64,000 nt of DNA from Brachypodius melanocephalos (taxonomy: Eukaryota; Chordata; Aves; Passeriformes; Pycnonotidae): assembly GCA_013398615.1 (NCBI GenBank), contig VZSR01000055.1, positions 3,524,883-3,588,882 of the forward strand, given 5' to 3'. The first letter of the stretch is position 1. Each line of letters begins with the position of its first letter. Position numbers and translations under genes: made by a program. Shown in pieces: positions 1 to 12,868 of the stretch. The notes beneath the pieces were generated by a model, which saw only the letters and a program-made list of their open reading frames with translations, was not told the origin of the DNA and did not search any database.

Positions 1-3000
1 GTTTTGATTAATCTAATGGAAAATAGTGAGGAGAGCAGTGTGGAGGGGAAGTATTAAAATATTTCAAAGTTTTGCAGAAAGTTTCTTCCCTTTAAGCGCT
101 ATTTTAAACCTGATATTTGTTATACTACAACCATTATGTCTAACAAATAAACATTTGGCTCAGGATGTAAAAAGAAGAGGAAGAGAGAAAGGGGGCAAAC
201 TTGTTAGCTACTTCTTTGCAGCTGAGAAAGATAAAATCAGAGAAAAACACTTTGGAAAAGATGTCACCATAAGATAGGGCTGAGGGTTCATATCTGTAAC
301 TTTTTAAGAGAGTTATAAAAAGAAGAAAAAAAAGTCTCAAGCCTGAAAATAAGCAGTACTGCTTTTCCATCAGGAGACACATAGCTAACAGCAGCAACAA
401 ATGTATTGTTGTGCTGCTGGGTTTTGAGTCAAATAGTGAAATAACATCTGAGTTACTAGGAAAAATGAGATCAATTCAGCTGCATGAACAGACAGGAGAG
501 GGAAAATAATAGTCCTGCCTAGTTCACATTAATACTAAAGATATCTGAAATTTAAGAGAGAATTCAAAACAAGGTAAATTAAAGCTGCTTCTTCTAGAGA
601 GATGTAATTCTGTGAGAGAATTTGGGGGGGGTTTTAAACATTTGAGTCAAGGAAAAACTCACATCCACTTGGAGATGTGGATCAGAATGGATCACATTTT
701 GGAAATTAAAAAAAAAAGTCGATTAATGACCCCAGTTGGCACAACACTGAATATTTCATTACATTTTAGGCAAACCACTTTGGAAAAAGAAAAGCAAAAC
801 CCTTGAAGATCTGTAGTTCTTTCCAAACTTTTGGGAGTGGACCATAATTTTGAAGTTACAGTCTTTATAAGAACTTTAGATCGCATCAAGACAGCCTCAA
901 AAAATTTACTCTAAGTTCTCTTGCGAACTTGCTGTATTAAAAAAAAAAATCCAACAGACAATGTTTTGCTGTTTTCAACAAAATTAGGAACAATTCTCCG
1001 GAGAAAAAGAAATATGGATTGTCAGCAAACTGTACTGAGCCTGACGCAGAAAAGAGGGGGCCATCTGCCAAAACTGGGGATGGTTTGGGCTTTCAAATGA
1101 GGGCATTTTACGGCTCGTCGGCAGCGAACGGCCACCCATCTGTGCCCTGTGCTGTGACCCAGCTGGAGCAGGATGCAGCTCCGTGCCATGGGAATCAGCA
1201 CTCCCTGCACCGCTCTGCTCATCTAGAGCATGGCGTGTGCGTAGGCGAAGCTCCCATCACCTCCCTGCTTCAATAAAAATGAGAATGGGTCCTACTGAAA
1301 GCGTAATTAAAACTAATTTTATCCAAAGACAATTAGAGATATTTTTTTTCTTTCCTTTTTAGATGTGTATTCTGAGAGGGTAAATTCTAGAAAGCCTTTC
1401 TGGCATATGTTAGAGACTCACTTTTAAAAGTAACTGGAATGGTCTTTGACCTTCTGCTTGAAATCCACATGGGTTAACTTTGTTTATCTTCTCCGGCTTG
1501 GTGGCTATAGTTATGCCACATGAATGCTCACTTTTACATTTAAAAGATCAATAGTTTCAAGAGGTTAAAAATTAGGCAACCAGTGATGGGGTATAATGAT
1601 TCCCCTTTCCTCCTCTGGAAGATTTTCTCATTTGCTTTCATTAATTCTCTTTGAGATTACCACCTGCAAATATTTCCTTCTTCCACATCACTCATCAGAG
1701 AAACCCCTCCGAAAAATTTAGGCAGAGAATTTACATGTCCTGAAAGAGACTGAAAGAACCAGGAGCTCCTTGGTAATGAAGATGTGACTGATAAATAAGT
1801 GGGGAAAAAATGCAGGTAACAAGCATGAAGTCAAATCCTTCCCTAGTGTAAGACTCCAGTTAATTATCCAGTTAATTAACATGGGTTACTCTGCTTGCAT
1901 TGCATTTGTATCTCTTCAAACTCCAACAGACTATTAAGTGCTGAACCAATATTAACAGCAATATCTTTTTCATTTCCTGAGAAATATGAGAATTAAAAGT
2001 CATAACAAAAAATCAAACAGAAAAATGTACACTTACGTTACTTCATATAGCACTGCTTCCATACACTTCTCTTGAAAATCTTTTTATTACAAATTGCCTC
2101 AAGCGTTTCTAGTCTATAATGACTTAGACTTTCAGAATGAGTTCCCCTCCGGACACTAACTCAGGTATTTTACCTCTAGGCAACAAATCATAAAATAACA
2201 TAAAACAACAAATGAATCCTGAGAATTAGCAGCAAGTTGTTAGAAAGAAATCTGTAGAATTTAAACAGCATTCTTTCAAAAATTATCCAAAGATACTAAT
2301 TTGCTACATGGGTGACATTTTATGAACGGAGCAACTGTTCTCGTAGTAATTCAAGAATTATTTGTTTGCTTCTTAAGAAACTGTCTTTAGGTGGAGTTTT
2401 TTTACAAGATACCAACAATATATTTCTCTCCATCTGTATCCCATCTCCCTTTCCTTAGAGGATGATTATTAATCCAGCTTTTAAGATGCTATTCTGTTTT
2501 TGCCATCTCCAGAAATGCACCTGCACGCTTGCACAATTGCTGCTGCTATTTCCTTACTTATATAAAAGCCCAACATTTTGTGATGACATTGTGCAAATTT
2601 GCATCAGGGAGAGAAAAATGTCCATGAGAGAGAGAAAAAGGAGACGACTCCAAATTCTGGTAAGACTCTCTGTCCTGGAGTTGGTTTCACATGGCTGGAT
2701 GGGAAACTACAAAAATGGCAACAACACAGAATGGATAAACATAGAAATTATTTCTGCTACCTACCAAAGACTTGATGTGGGGTTCCCTGACTGAAGCTTG
2801 CTGATCTGCAACTGAAGAAATGACCAAATGATGTAGTTATTTTATGGCTACACAATACAATATAATACAATATACATTACAATTTTTCCTTGCAAAGGTT
2901 TAAAATTCTGGTGTATTAATTGTGAGCTGCAAGATCCCAGATCAGGAATCCAGTTTATATAATTTTTTAAAGGAGTAATTTAAAACTTTCAGCTATTGTA

Positions 3001-6000
3001 GAGTGACAAACATTTGGTAAGTAGGAATGAACGGTATCGGCCATTAGGAAGTTGATCTCCCAGACTGAAATGGTGTTGCTGCGAGTATTTAAAAAGTGAC
3101 ATTGTCAGACTACACCAGATTCTTGCTTCAGATTGATCTGATCAGAAGTAAAATGCTGGATGTTCAGTTTTAGTTTGAGCTGAATTTCTGTACGAACTAA
3201 TTCAAAAGAAATGTTTTGGAAACAGAGTACCTCATTAGTTTGAGCCCTGTTCCAAAATCCACATGCTCACCCTAAGAGCCTTGACTTTCTCCCACCCATC
3301 CAGTGGTCACCACCTGGAGATAATTATGTTCTGTTTCCCCCAAGCTTCAGTTTGCTTGGTGAGGAGATGTACACCATGGGGAATCGGAATGAATTTACAA
3401 CACACGCTGATGCGTTAAATATTTGGGAAGAGTTTTCATAACTACTTGGCTCTGTTTATTTCATGTTTGGCTGTCACGCAGATGACAGTAACACTCTAAG
3501 TGAAATGAATGCAAAACACTCATGCCCTTGGCTGGAACAAATTAATTATGAAATTTGGATGAACAACCAGGAAAAGGGGGTTTTAGTTACACAGGTTTTT
3601 ATTCAATGGCCAGCTACACTTCCTTGAAATAAAACACCACTCAAATTAGTATTCCCTCATTAACTTCCTGGGTATTGCACCTTATCCCATTAGAAAAGTG
3701 TTTCAGACCATTACTCTGATACAAATAATAAAATCTAATAATTCATTTTTATTATACAAACTTGGAGGGGTCTTAGAAAACCTTTCCTAAGTGTTCTCTG
3801 GTTCAAAATGTTTCATGTGCTTTTCTTTTTGACGAGGAAATTATTTTTAGTGTTTGCAACCATGAGTATTGCAGCATGCTATTGCTCCCCCAAAACAGCA
3901 ATTGCCTTAAAAAAAAAATCTAAGTGACAAATTATATAGCTAGTTTGCTCTTTTATTTTTTCTGGAGCCATGCAGGCTTGCATTTTCAAGGTTAACTTTA
4001 CAAGCTAGAAAACTTTACGAGGAAACTAGAAAAGTTTATTTGTGGTGAAAGTTAAGATTTTCACCTAAGACAGCAGCTTGAATTGTTGGCAAATCATATA
4101 AAGTGAGATTTCCTAAAAAAAACCCAAACCAAACAAAACAGCCCACATGTATTTCCAGCCGGCCACCCTCTAGACTTATTCAGTGTGTCCTGCTGTTGCT
4201 TATTCTGTAATTCGTTGAAAATTTTCCAACCTTTTCCCCTGTCAGCTTTCATCGAATTCTAATTCAGAATATATTTCACCTCCACATTATCTGAGTTTTC
4301 AGAGAGCTGTGTTACCATTATGGCTCCTCCTTCACTTAAAAATATAACAAACTGAAAAGAATTGTCTGCTACTCAGAAAGAGTCAGGATAGAGGTGAAGT
4401 TTTCACTACAATTACATCTCACAAAAGAAATAGGCCAGATAATACGAGGATTTCATCAGGCTCCACAAGCACATGTTTAGCATACGGTCATATACCAAAA
4501 GCACAGAAAGATGGAAAACTCCAAACTTGCTCTTCTTGCAAGACTTAACAGAAATATAACAAAGGATTGAGAATAAAATACACAACAGCCTTCCAAAGGT
4601 TGGTGGTTTATTCCTAGGGAACTTGTAGGACTTAAAATATTTCCAGTCTCCATGGCTCAAAAATTGAAGTGGCTTCTATCACTTAAGCAGAACTTGTACA
4701 GACACCAGTGCTTGTGACCTCTGAGGCTGAGGAATTAGTTGGTCTCTATTTTTCATAGTTCTATTGGCAGAGGACTAAAAGAAGTCTAACTGGCACAAAG
4801 ATGGATGTACCCACTGCTTGGGGCTGAACACAAGCATTTCGCTGTTTTCTGAGGCCTGAGCGTTTGGGTGAGATCGAAGAACTGCAAACCAAGCTTTTCA
4901 TTTGCCTGCACGTTTTATCTGTTATATATGAAGTTATAAATCAAAGGACAGAGTGGAGATAAATGTTTTCATTGCTTTCCTGAAAAAAAGCTGATTTGGA
5001 CTGTTATACTTTAAAAGCTAAAAATACCATGCACTTCTTAAAGGACCAGAGTTTAAGTTAATTGAAACAGAGCTTAAGTTAATGAAAACAATATTCGGTC
5101 CCGGTCTCAAAATATTACCTTAGATAACATCACAAATCAGAAAAATCTGCAAAATTTCAGCTTCTCACAGACTCTAGAACAGCATAAATTGTTCTCCTAA
5201 CACTAAAAAGAATCAGCAGTGAAACTCAAACATATCTGTTGACTGAAGTCAGCAGAAGAGTGGAAAGTGAACAACATGCTTACGAGTGTAACATGCACAT
5301 GGAGAAGACACATACCTTTAGCAGAATATATATTTCAAGTATTTTTAAGAAGTTGCATCTTCCCTTCATGCCACCCTAAAAACATCCTCTATTTTCTTGC
5401 CAGAATAGCTGATGCATCTTACATTTCTACGTACAGACACTGAAATATATGATTAATTGGAAAAGGGGAGGAGGATTCAATGGTTGCCTGCAATTGTGCA
5501 AAAAAGTATTTTTTCTTTCTTTTTGAGAGGGAGCTTAGTTAGAATTTGGCAATAGTTAGGAAATAACCCGTGTGCAAAGAAAAAAAAAAATTACTCATCA
5601 TACTAGTCACCATTCAAGCCTCTGTGAACAAAATGGTTGTCAAAAACATTCCTCACATGAACATTTATTTACACATCAAATTCTGGTCCCCTTAAGCTGC
5701 TAGTGAACCTACTTTTTAAACTCCATTTTGGCTTTTTATCCATATAGTCTTACTGAAGAAGGACACACAGAGGAAAAATATAAATATATTTCGCAGATAG
5801 CTTTCTGTATTTTGCATATCCTTCCCATCTAGTGCACAAAAAAACCCAAAAAGGAAAGCGATCATTAATTTGTTACTTCACTGATTAGGAATTCTGCTTG
5901 GAAGGGTTAAGATAGAAAGCACTTACTCTTTAACAAGCATTACAGAATTGAACATAGCACTGCAAGGGCTCAGCAAATGTCCCTTTACAAAGAAAGGCTA

Positions 6001-8998
6001 CATTTTGTTCCATTCTGGCAGTTCATAGGGTTTTTGCCATGAATTATTAATGAATCATTGTGAACAGGCAGGAGAAATAAAAGAAATAAAACATGTGAAA
6101 TTAAGCCTTTAAATTTTTTTCCCCGTAGGTGTAACAAGAATGCAGCTCAGAGAACTTCAGACAGCACGTAAGGACACGGGGATGGTATCGAAAAAAGTCT
6201 GAATTTACTTGTTCAGATTCCTCAGACAAGCTTGTAAACAACTCCTGGTTTACAAATCTTGTCATTAGCAGAGCAGCTAAATCATCTGATGAAAGGGAAG
6301 AAAAGAATTAATGCTAAGACCTATTACCTGTCCCTGAACTGACTGAAAAAAGGCTCATGGCATCATGGCAGCCCAATGGGCAGGAGGTGCAGCTCTGCAG
6401 AGCAGAAAAACAGTGTGGAAATGAGTTGTGTGAGTAACATCTGGTAAAGACCGACATGCTGCAGTTTCCACAGAGTTAGCTAAAAACAGGGCACTGTCCA
6501 GTTCCACTTAGCAGACAATTCTGAGAAAAGTGACTCTCTAAAGAAGTGTGGAACAGGGGAGGGCTGTTCTTAAACTCTTTCACATACATTTATATACACA
6601 CGTGTGTTTGTGTAAATCAAAGCATCATCTCATCAGTCTTAAAAAAAAATAGGAGGGCAACTCTCCAGTATTGCTCATAGGTGTGTTTTGTTCCTATCAA
6701 AGCCTGCCATACTTCAGAACAAAAGCTGTGTAAACTGTATGAAGGTTTTTGCCATTTTAGTGGTGTTATTTAGGTACAAGTCTTCTAATGTCCTTGTCTC
6801 AACAAACAACATGATTCACAAAGTCATCTGCTCATAATTAAAATTATTACTTTTCATGGACTTTTTAACAGAGGGGCTATAGGAGGACCTCAGCTAGATT
6901 GCCAGATGTACACTTTTGCACCTTTGAAAAGGGGAAATAAAGAAAATTAAATCTGTATATATATAAACGTGCATTTTAAAATGTGAGATGTCTTCCCTCT
7001 GTAACTGCTCAAATGCCAAATTCGAGCATTCTGAAATTTGTGGTCTAGTGTCAATCAATTCAAAGTCTACATCAGAATTCAAAGTCCATCTTTAGAATTA
7101 CTTTAAACTTTTTTTTTTCCTCATACCTGACATATTTACTTCAGAACTCAAAGATCAAAAAGAAAGCCTTTGCGAGTTCCTCAGTGCTAATCTTGGTGGC
7201 ATCTTTCAACTGCCCTTTTAAAGAATAAGCACAAACATGTTATAGTGAAGTGGAATGAACTCACTGTGAGGAGCTATGCTTACTGAATCTGTACTGAATC
7301 TGAGCTTGTTTCACAAAAAAAATACAAGTTCATTTCCCTAGAAGTCCCTCTAGAAGTGAACTCTAAGAAAGCTTGAAAGCACTCCAGGCAGCAGAAAATC
7401 TCTTCCTGCTCACAGCTCTGAGCTGAAAAACCAAACTGTTTGGTCTCAGCATTGAACTAAATTCATGACAGATCTTATATTTTTGTTTCTGTCAGTTCTG
7501 TGTCCATAATGTGGCAACAATTCTGTAAGTTTTGATTCATATTTCTTCTATTTTACCTACACTCTTTGGCTAAACGCTGCTATACTTCCAACTATTACAG
7601 GTATCCAATCAAAAATACTTCCCCTGAAATCCACAGGCAGCCACCTTCAAATCAGTGACATTGTCCTGTTGAAAACTTGAACCATGTATTCTTTGTGAGT
7701 GTGAATACCCCAAAGAACTTTGCACCAGAGACCTCTGCAAGCTGCATTACGTATTTTTCAAAGTTTTCTGCTGAAAATGCACAAGTAGGAGCCTGAACTA
7801 CAGACATTGTGTGTCAGGTTAAAAAGGAGAAATTGTAAAAAGATGGTTTTGCAGCTGGATTGTGACCTAAAGTAAATTCCATACTTTTGTAGCCTTACAT
7901 GCATCTGTGGATACAGAGGAATGTACAAAATGTGAGATGTATACTTTAGCATACTCGAGTACAGGATCATATTTGGGTGTCAGGAAGGGACAGAGGCCCC
8001 ATGGGTTCAAGGGAGGACAAACACAAATCATGGCCTGCCATAGAGCAAAAACCCCCCTCAAAACCCTCCCGAAAGAAAAACCTCACAAATCACCAGGACT
8101 GGTTCCATAGCATTAGAAACCAGCTGTAAAACCTTCCTCTCATCCCCAGAAAACTTTCCAATAAAATGTCTGTGGCAGCCACCCAAGCTCTTGAAGATGC
8201 TGGGTTTAAGCACAGCCAGGGTGTACTTGGGAGGGGTAAATCTTCCGGAGGATTTGGCTTTAATGCATGTTCAGATGTGGCCTATGGCACATTCAGACCT
8301 CGCCTGAGGCCTTTTCCAGATTTTGTTGCTCTTTTGATCTACTATGCTCCTAAAAAGTAAATTCCTCCTTCTCAAACTTAATACGACTTTGGAAGATTTG
8401 TGCACACGGAAGCTGCTCCGCTTGGTGCCCTGCCGGGGCCGGCCTATGCACCACACGAATAAATAACACAAAAGGGAGAAATGGCTTCATTTTGTGCTGG
8501 GTCTGGTGGAGAGGAGCACGAAGGCAGGGGTGTGAGGGGAAGGGCTCAACCCTTTTGCTCGCCACCTGTGCCCCATCTCCCTCCTGCCAGCTCTGCTGTG
8601 GGCCACAAAGCTGCGGCCCGACTCCATTAGAAGCCTCTCTCACGCAGCTTACACCAAGCGACAGCTTCTCCATCACTGCCTCAAATCTCCCCTTTTAAAT
8701 CGCAAGGAAAGCGGGCCAGGTGAGGGCTGGGAGTTTTGTTTAGGTACTGTTCAGCTGTAGCATCGCTCCATAAGGAGAAGGGCCCCTCATACCAGCCTTC
8801 CAGAGGGGCTCTCCATCCCAGGCCTGTTCAGCGCAGCAGGTCCCGCTCCTCCTTCGCAGGAGGACAAGCAGGGCTGAGGTGCTCCCACAGAAACCCTGCT
8901 GCTACCAAAATGGTGGTGAATGCCCCACAGAAACGCCGCGCCCTTTCCTCACAAAGAGCTCTACGAGGGCTCCTCGCAACCCCAAAGCCCGCCTTTAC
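1..8998 (-). other. CD247: CD247 intron 1 (5' part only)
   Basis: This stretch lies downstream of the CD247 exon 1 donor on the minus strand. The GT of the intron sits at 8998-8997. I searched it for the expected second exon (extracellular stub plus transmembrane helix with the Asp-Pro-Lys / Cys-Tyr region) and saw no match, so the remaining exons should lie beyond the left edge. The DNA is mostly AT-rich, with short homopolymers. A GC-richer patch near 1020-1280 and another GC-richer stretch near 8380-8990 stand out. No other gene can be supported. Confidence 0.75.
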
Positions 8999-9056
8999 CT
9001 GTGGCTGGGAGCTGTGCCTGCAGGCTGGCAAGGATGGCGATCCTCCTCCACTTCAT
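8999..9056 (-). CDS. CD247: CD247 (TCR zeta / CD3 zeta) coding exon 1, partial gene
   Basis: CD247 is the disulphide-linked zeta homodimer of the T-cell receptor complex; its cytoplasmic ITAMs signal through ZAP-70. Only the signal-peptide exon is inside the window. Translating from ATG at 9056-9054 gives Met-Lys-Trp-Arg-Arg, then a hydrophobic core ILASLQAQLPAT, which closely parallels the mammalian zeta leader (MKW..., ...LQAQLP.T). The exon ends with one extra base before a consensus donor (CAG|GTAAAG). This is 19 codons plus 1 nt, the same phase-1 junction I recall for the human gene. The rest of the protein (Asp-containing membrane helix, three ITAMs) is outside the window. The identification rests on a short peptide plus intron phase plus synteny with CREG1 and RCSD1, which together are convincing. 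Confidence 0.85.
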
Positions 9057-9330
9057 CTTGCCCGGCCGGGCAGTGCTGGGGGCGGGAGGCCACGGGAGAG
9101 GAGAAGAAGAAGAAAAAGAAGAAAAGGAGGAGGAGGCTCCTCCACGGGCTGTGCTGGTGTGTGGCCGCCACAGGAAGAGGCTCACCTCCAATGAGGGCTT
9201 TCGGAGTCCACCTGCCGGCTTGCTCTGCCTTCACAGCTTCTGAGTGAGAGCTGGGGTTTGCCTTCTTGGTATTGATGTTTGGGGTTTCCTTCAGTATTCA
9301 TCCTTTTCCTCTCTGCAAGATGGTTTACAG
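9057..9330 (-). promoter_or_regulatory. CD247: CD247 5'UTR and proximal promoter region
   Basis: GC-rich DNA directly upstream of the CD247 ATG, on the transcribed strand. It contains a GGGGGCGGGA GC-box-like element near 9078-9088 and a long purine/pyrimidine asymmetric tract. The transcription start cannot be placed from sequence alone. Several ORFs of 76-152 codons cross this stretch in different frames and strands; I attribute them to composition. Confidence 0.45.
9094..9136 (+). repeat. 43-nt pure purine tract (GGA/GAA-rich)
   Basis: Uninterrupted A/G run on the plus strand, made of GAA and GGA triplets. In CD247 mRNA orientation it is a pure pyrimidine tract beginning about 38 nt upstream of the start codon. 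Confidence 0.9.
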
Positions 9331-10119
9331 TGAGTTGGTTTTGGGGTGGGTTTTTTTTCCACTTTGTGTGATGGTTCCTAGGTCATCCCCACTCAGCGGC
9401 TGCTGGTCTCTGTTTCTGGTATCAAATTTGACCTGACTTCAAAAGGGATTTATGAAACTATTCCCAGTGTGCAGCGCAGGGCATAAATAGAAATTTAAAA
9501 CTGTAAGCTATAGTCACTCTTGAACAACATAGCTGTCTCAACTCATAACGATATAAAACTCATTTCTAACTCCCACTTTGTAAGAAATCTCACATTACTG
9601 TGCTCTTTTCAAATGCGGGCAAATAAAAATTTTCACTTTTTTGTTAATTAAAAAAAAAAAAAAAGAGTTCATTTTAGACAACTGTGAATTAGAAAAGCTT
9701 GAAAACATAGCTTAGATGAACCCTAAGGCTCAAAGCTCAGCCTCACTGCCATCAAAATATATCTGGCTCAACAGATCACTGGGTGTTTAATGTTTACAAC
9801 AGTAATACCAATAATGCACTTGAGGATCAGAGCTTAAGCTGGGAGGAAGTACAAGCATCTCAATGCATTTTTTTTTCCTCCTAATTCTTAGAAAAGAAAG
9901 AGGAATCTTTGCATCCCCAGGAGGTACAGAAACTGGTGATAAAAATATCGCCGAAAGTATGGCAGGATGAGAATTACTGTGCACCAAAAAAGGTAAGGCT
10001 TTATTAGTCTTTTGAATGCAAAGTAAATTGAAGTTCTTGGAAGAAATTCGTCACCTTGCTGTCTGGAGTAATAAAGGCTAGTACATGAATAAAACTGTCC
10101 TTTCCTTTAATTGAATAAT

Positions 10120-10157
10120 TATATATTGTGCCAATATAAAATTGGCATAATTATATA
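10120..10157. other. Small AT-rich hairpin
   Basis: Arms TGCCAAT (10129-10135) and ATTGGCA (10141-10147) pair perfectly around a 5-nt loop. The stem continues outward with AT pairs to 10120/10157, with one G-T wobble and one bulged T, giving about 16 pairs. The function is unknown. It could be chance in AT-rich DNA or the relic of a palindromic element. Confidence 0.6.
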
Positions 10158-10991
10158 CCAAAAGTACTAGACAGCAGTAGTAGTCTACCCCAGGTGTAAT
10201 AGTGCAGCATACCCTTCTGTGATACCCAGGCAGTGCTGCTGAGCCTCTGCTCTCTCCCAGCCCTGGGGAGGGTTTTCTTTGTGCCTCTTCTACCCCAAAA
10301 GCCCCAAGGAAAGGCTGGAGATGGGCTCTGACACCACCAGGCATGAAGCAGAGCACAGTCCAGGAGAGCTGCCATGCACTGAACCTGAAAGAGGTGTCAT
10401 TAGTCCCTGAAATGGCTGTGCTCAGGTACATGTTCTATATGCCAGTGCAAGCTGGATAAAGCCCTTTCTGTCCGCTTCTCTGTGTGAGAGAAGATTGGCT
10501 GAAACAAGGAATTAGTGAGCAGAAAAAGACCCCTGCTCTGACTGCCGGCTGCCTCAATCTCACTGATGCCTTATCCAAAAGCTGAAATATCATCCTAGTT
10601 ATTGATATTTTTGGGTAACGGTGTTTCCAGAGAGGCAGATGGCACTGCTCATCACTATTCCACTGACCCCTGTCTCCTCCTGTTATTGATCATAGCTTCT
10701 CCCTCCGGCAGAAAGGCAGCAAATTATCACTTTGAATAAAGAGTTGAGGCCAAAGGTAAGGAAAAGAAATGAAGAGCTGTGTAAGAAAGGGAGATTAATG
10801 GCAACAGTAGGCACACTGGGAGAACAGCAGTTGGGCCAGTGTCTTTTGATGTCTAGATAGGGAAAGGTCAGAGAAATTGAGTATATGGACTTCACTTGGA
10901 AGTGTGGGTAGAGTCAGAAAAAGGTTTTGCATGACAGTGCCCCTAGAAATTCTCACCTCCCCATCCCTCAGCTTTTGAACTAAGGCAAGCT

Positions 10992-11043
10992 TATCATTAT
11001 TAAATATAATCAAAGTATATCATTATTAAATATAATCAAAGTA
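10992..11043. repeat. Perfect 26-bp tandem duplication
   Basis: Two identical 26-bp copies (10992-11017 and 11018-11043) starting TATCATTATTAAATATAATC. The perfect identity implies a recent duplication or an allele with variable copy number. Confidence 0.95.
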
Positions 11044-12554
11044 TACAGAAGAGCACTCATGCTTGTATTATGAGTTATTCTCACAACAAGCATGGCATGG
11101 GAGAGATGCAAATCACATGCAGACAAGCAGGACAGGAAAAGATAAAGGGGAAGTGGTCTCCTCTCCAGGAAAATGCTTTTCAGTGTTCATAAGGCTTGCA
11201 ATTCTACCACGAGGAATGATTTGCTTAGAGTGTCACCTTCTTTTCAGCCTTTCTAGTCTTTGCATCTCTGGGAGCTACACAGCACTGTAAGAGCTTCAGC
11301 ACCTCCTGCCCACATTGTGCATTGGCCAATCTTGCAAATGCATTTCTACCAACAGTTTAAACCATACTGATGTTTCAGTTTACTCACTTCAGTCAGATTG
11401 TAAGGACTTTGTTAACCCTGGGCTAGAAATGAATGCCAACCCTCGTTCAGCTGAACCAGCAGCAATTTTTCTCAATACAGACAAGGCCACAGCGGAAATA
11501 TAAAACCCTTCCTGCTGTGTTAAGAAAAGCTCTCGGCTAAACTTGACTCTTCATCTAAGCATATGGGTGGAGGAAAGTACATTTTCAAGAATTACCTGCA
11601 CTGGGAAGACTGCAATATTTGATCTGTGGTTCCTGAAACAGAATGGGTCAGGGAACTGAAGTGGTCCCCAAGCTCAGCTCAATGTGTTTAATGCTGGTTA
11701 AGGTGCAGCTCATTATCTGTAAGGATAAGATCTTTCATAAAATAGTCAAGGCATACATTCAACTGGTTCTGTGCATCCATATGCCATCCTTTCTCTGGAC
11801 ACAAAAAATCCTGGAACAGCTCTAATGCAAGGGGCTGATTCATTCCCAGAAGCATTCCCTTTTCACGCTTACTGGTTATGCTTTGACTGTACTATAAAAA
11901 AAAAAAAAGCAGCAGGGTTTGCAGTTTTAACAGGAAATAAATGAAAACTAAAAAAAAAAAAAAAACAAACCCACACCACAGTCAAGCTGAGGATTAAAAA
12001 AATATATAACTACACACTGCCCTCTGGCTCCTGTATTGCTACCACAGAGATATGCCTGTAATCATCACTGCAGACTGCTGGGATTGAGAACAGGTCGGTT
12101 ATCAGGAGCTCTCCTAAGCCTATTTGATACAGTTAGCACTCGCAGGCAAAATTAATTCCTACCTCACCTGATGGAGGAGCTGGCCAACCTCAGAGCTGTG
12201 AGAATCCAGCCAGACTGCAGAGCCTTGCCCCTGGTCCAGCAGGGAGTGATGCTTGCAGTGCCGTAATGAACTCAACAAGTATTAAAAACATTTCTGGAGA
12301 TGTTCACACAAAGATAATGGGTGTTAAAAAAAGCAACAATTTTCACTGGTGAGCAAGCTGTAGCCTCCAGCCAGGCATGCCATTCAGACTAATACACTGA
12401 AAAGAAATGGTCTGCTGTTTATAGCATGTAAGCCTACAATTTTTTATTGACAAAATGTTGCAGACTGACAGTCCTACACTGCTTCACTGCATCTCAATGC
12501 ACTGTAGTGCCTTACGGTGCAGCTTCGATTTGCTATAATTGGGCTCAACTGTGC

Positions 12555-12619
12555 TAATCCCCTCGGAATGCAGCAATTAATACTTATTTAGTGGTAATGG
12601 CTGCATTCCAAGAGGATTA
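12555..12619. other. Strong 65-nt imperfect hairpin (pre-miRNA-like or palindromic element)
   Basis: Arms 12555-12579 and 12595-12619 pair over 25 positions with three mismatches and a 15-nt loop. The core GGAATGCAGC (12565-12574) pairs perfectly with GCTGCATTCC (12600-12609). Outside it, TAATCC pairs with GGATTA; inside it, ATTA pairs with TAAT. Length, loop size and scattered mismatches suit a pre-miRNA, but ancient low-copy palindromic repeats of amniotes look similar. I do not recognise either arm as a known miRNA. Confidence 0.6.
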
Positions 12620-12847
12620 ATCCCTGCCCTGCACTTTTGCCAGCAAATGGAGAGCTGGAAAGAAGACAGTGTCTAACTACAGGTCTTGCTTTGCAGCTCC
12701 CAACAGGGACACACAGGAGTTGCTCTTGTTACAACTGCTCCCCTTTGTGTATGAAAATACTGTTTTTCCAAGGAAAACTCACCTCATCATCACTACTCCT
12801 TGCAGCTGCGTTGAACAAACAGAAACCCTAACACGTGCAACAAGGGG

Positions 12848-12868
12848 AAAAAAAAAAAAAAAAAAAAA
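12848..12868 (+). repeat. Poly(A) tract with A/C-rich tail
   Basis: Twenty-one consecutive A bases, followed to about 12910 by A- and C-rich low-complexity sequence including a run of eight or more C. No target-site duplication or retrogene body was recognised upstream. Confidence 0.9.

Noticed and set aside
1..8998. Search for further CD247 exons (transmembrane and ITAM exons)
   Set aside because: No minus-strand peptide with the membrane Asp helix or YxxL/I ITAM spacing next to splice sites was found; they are presumably beyond the window.
8736..9194. 152-codon plus-strand ORF antisense to CD247 exon 1
   Set aside because: Its C-terminal Arg/Lys/Glu stretch is the purine tract, and there is no family match.
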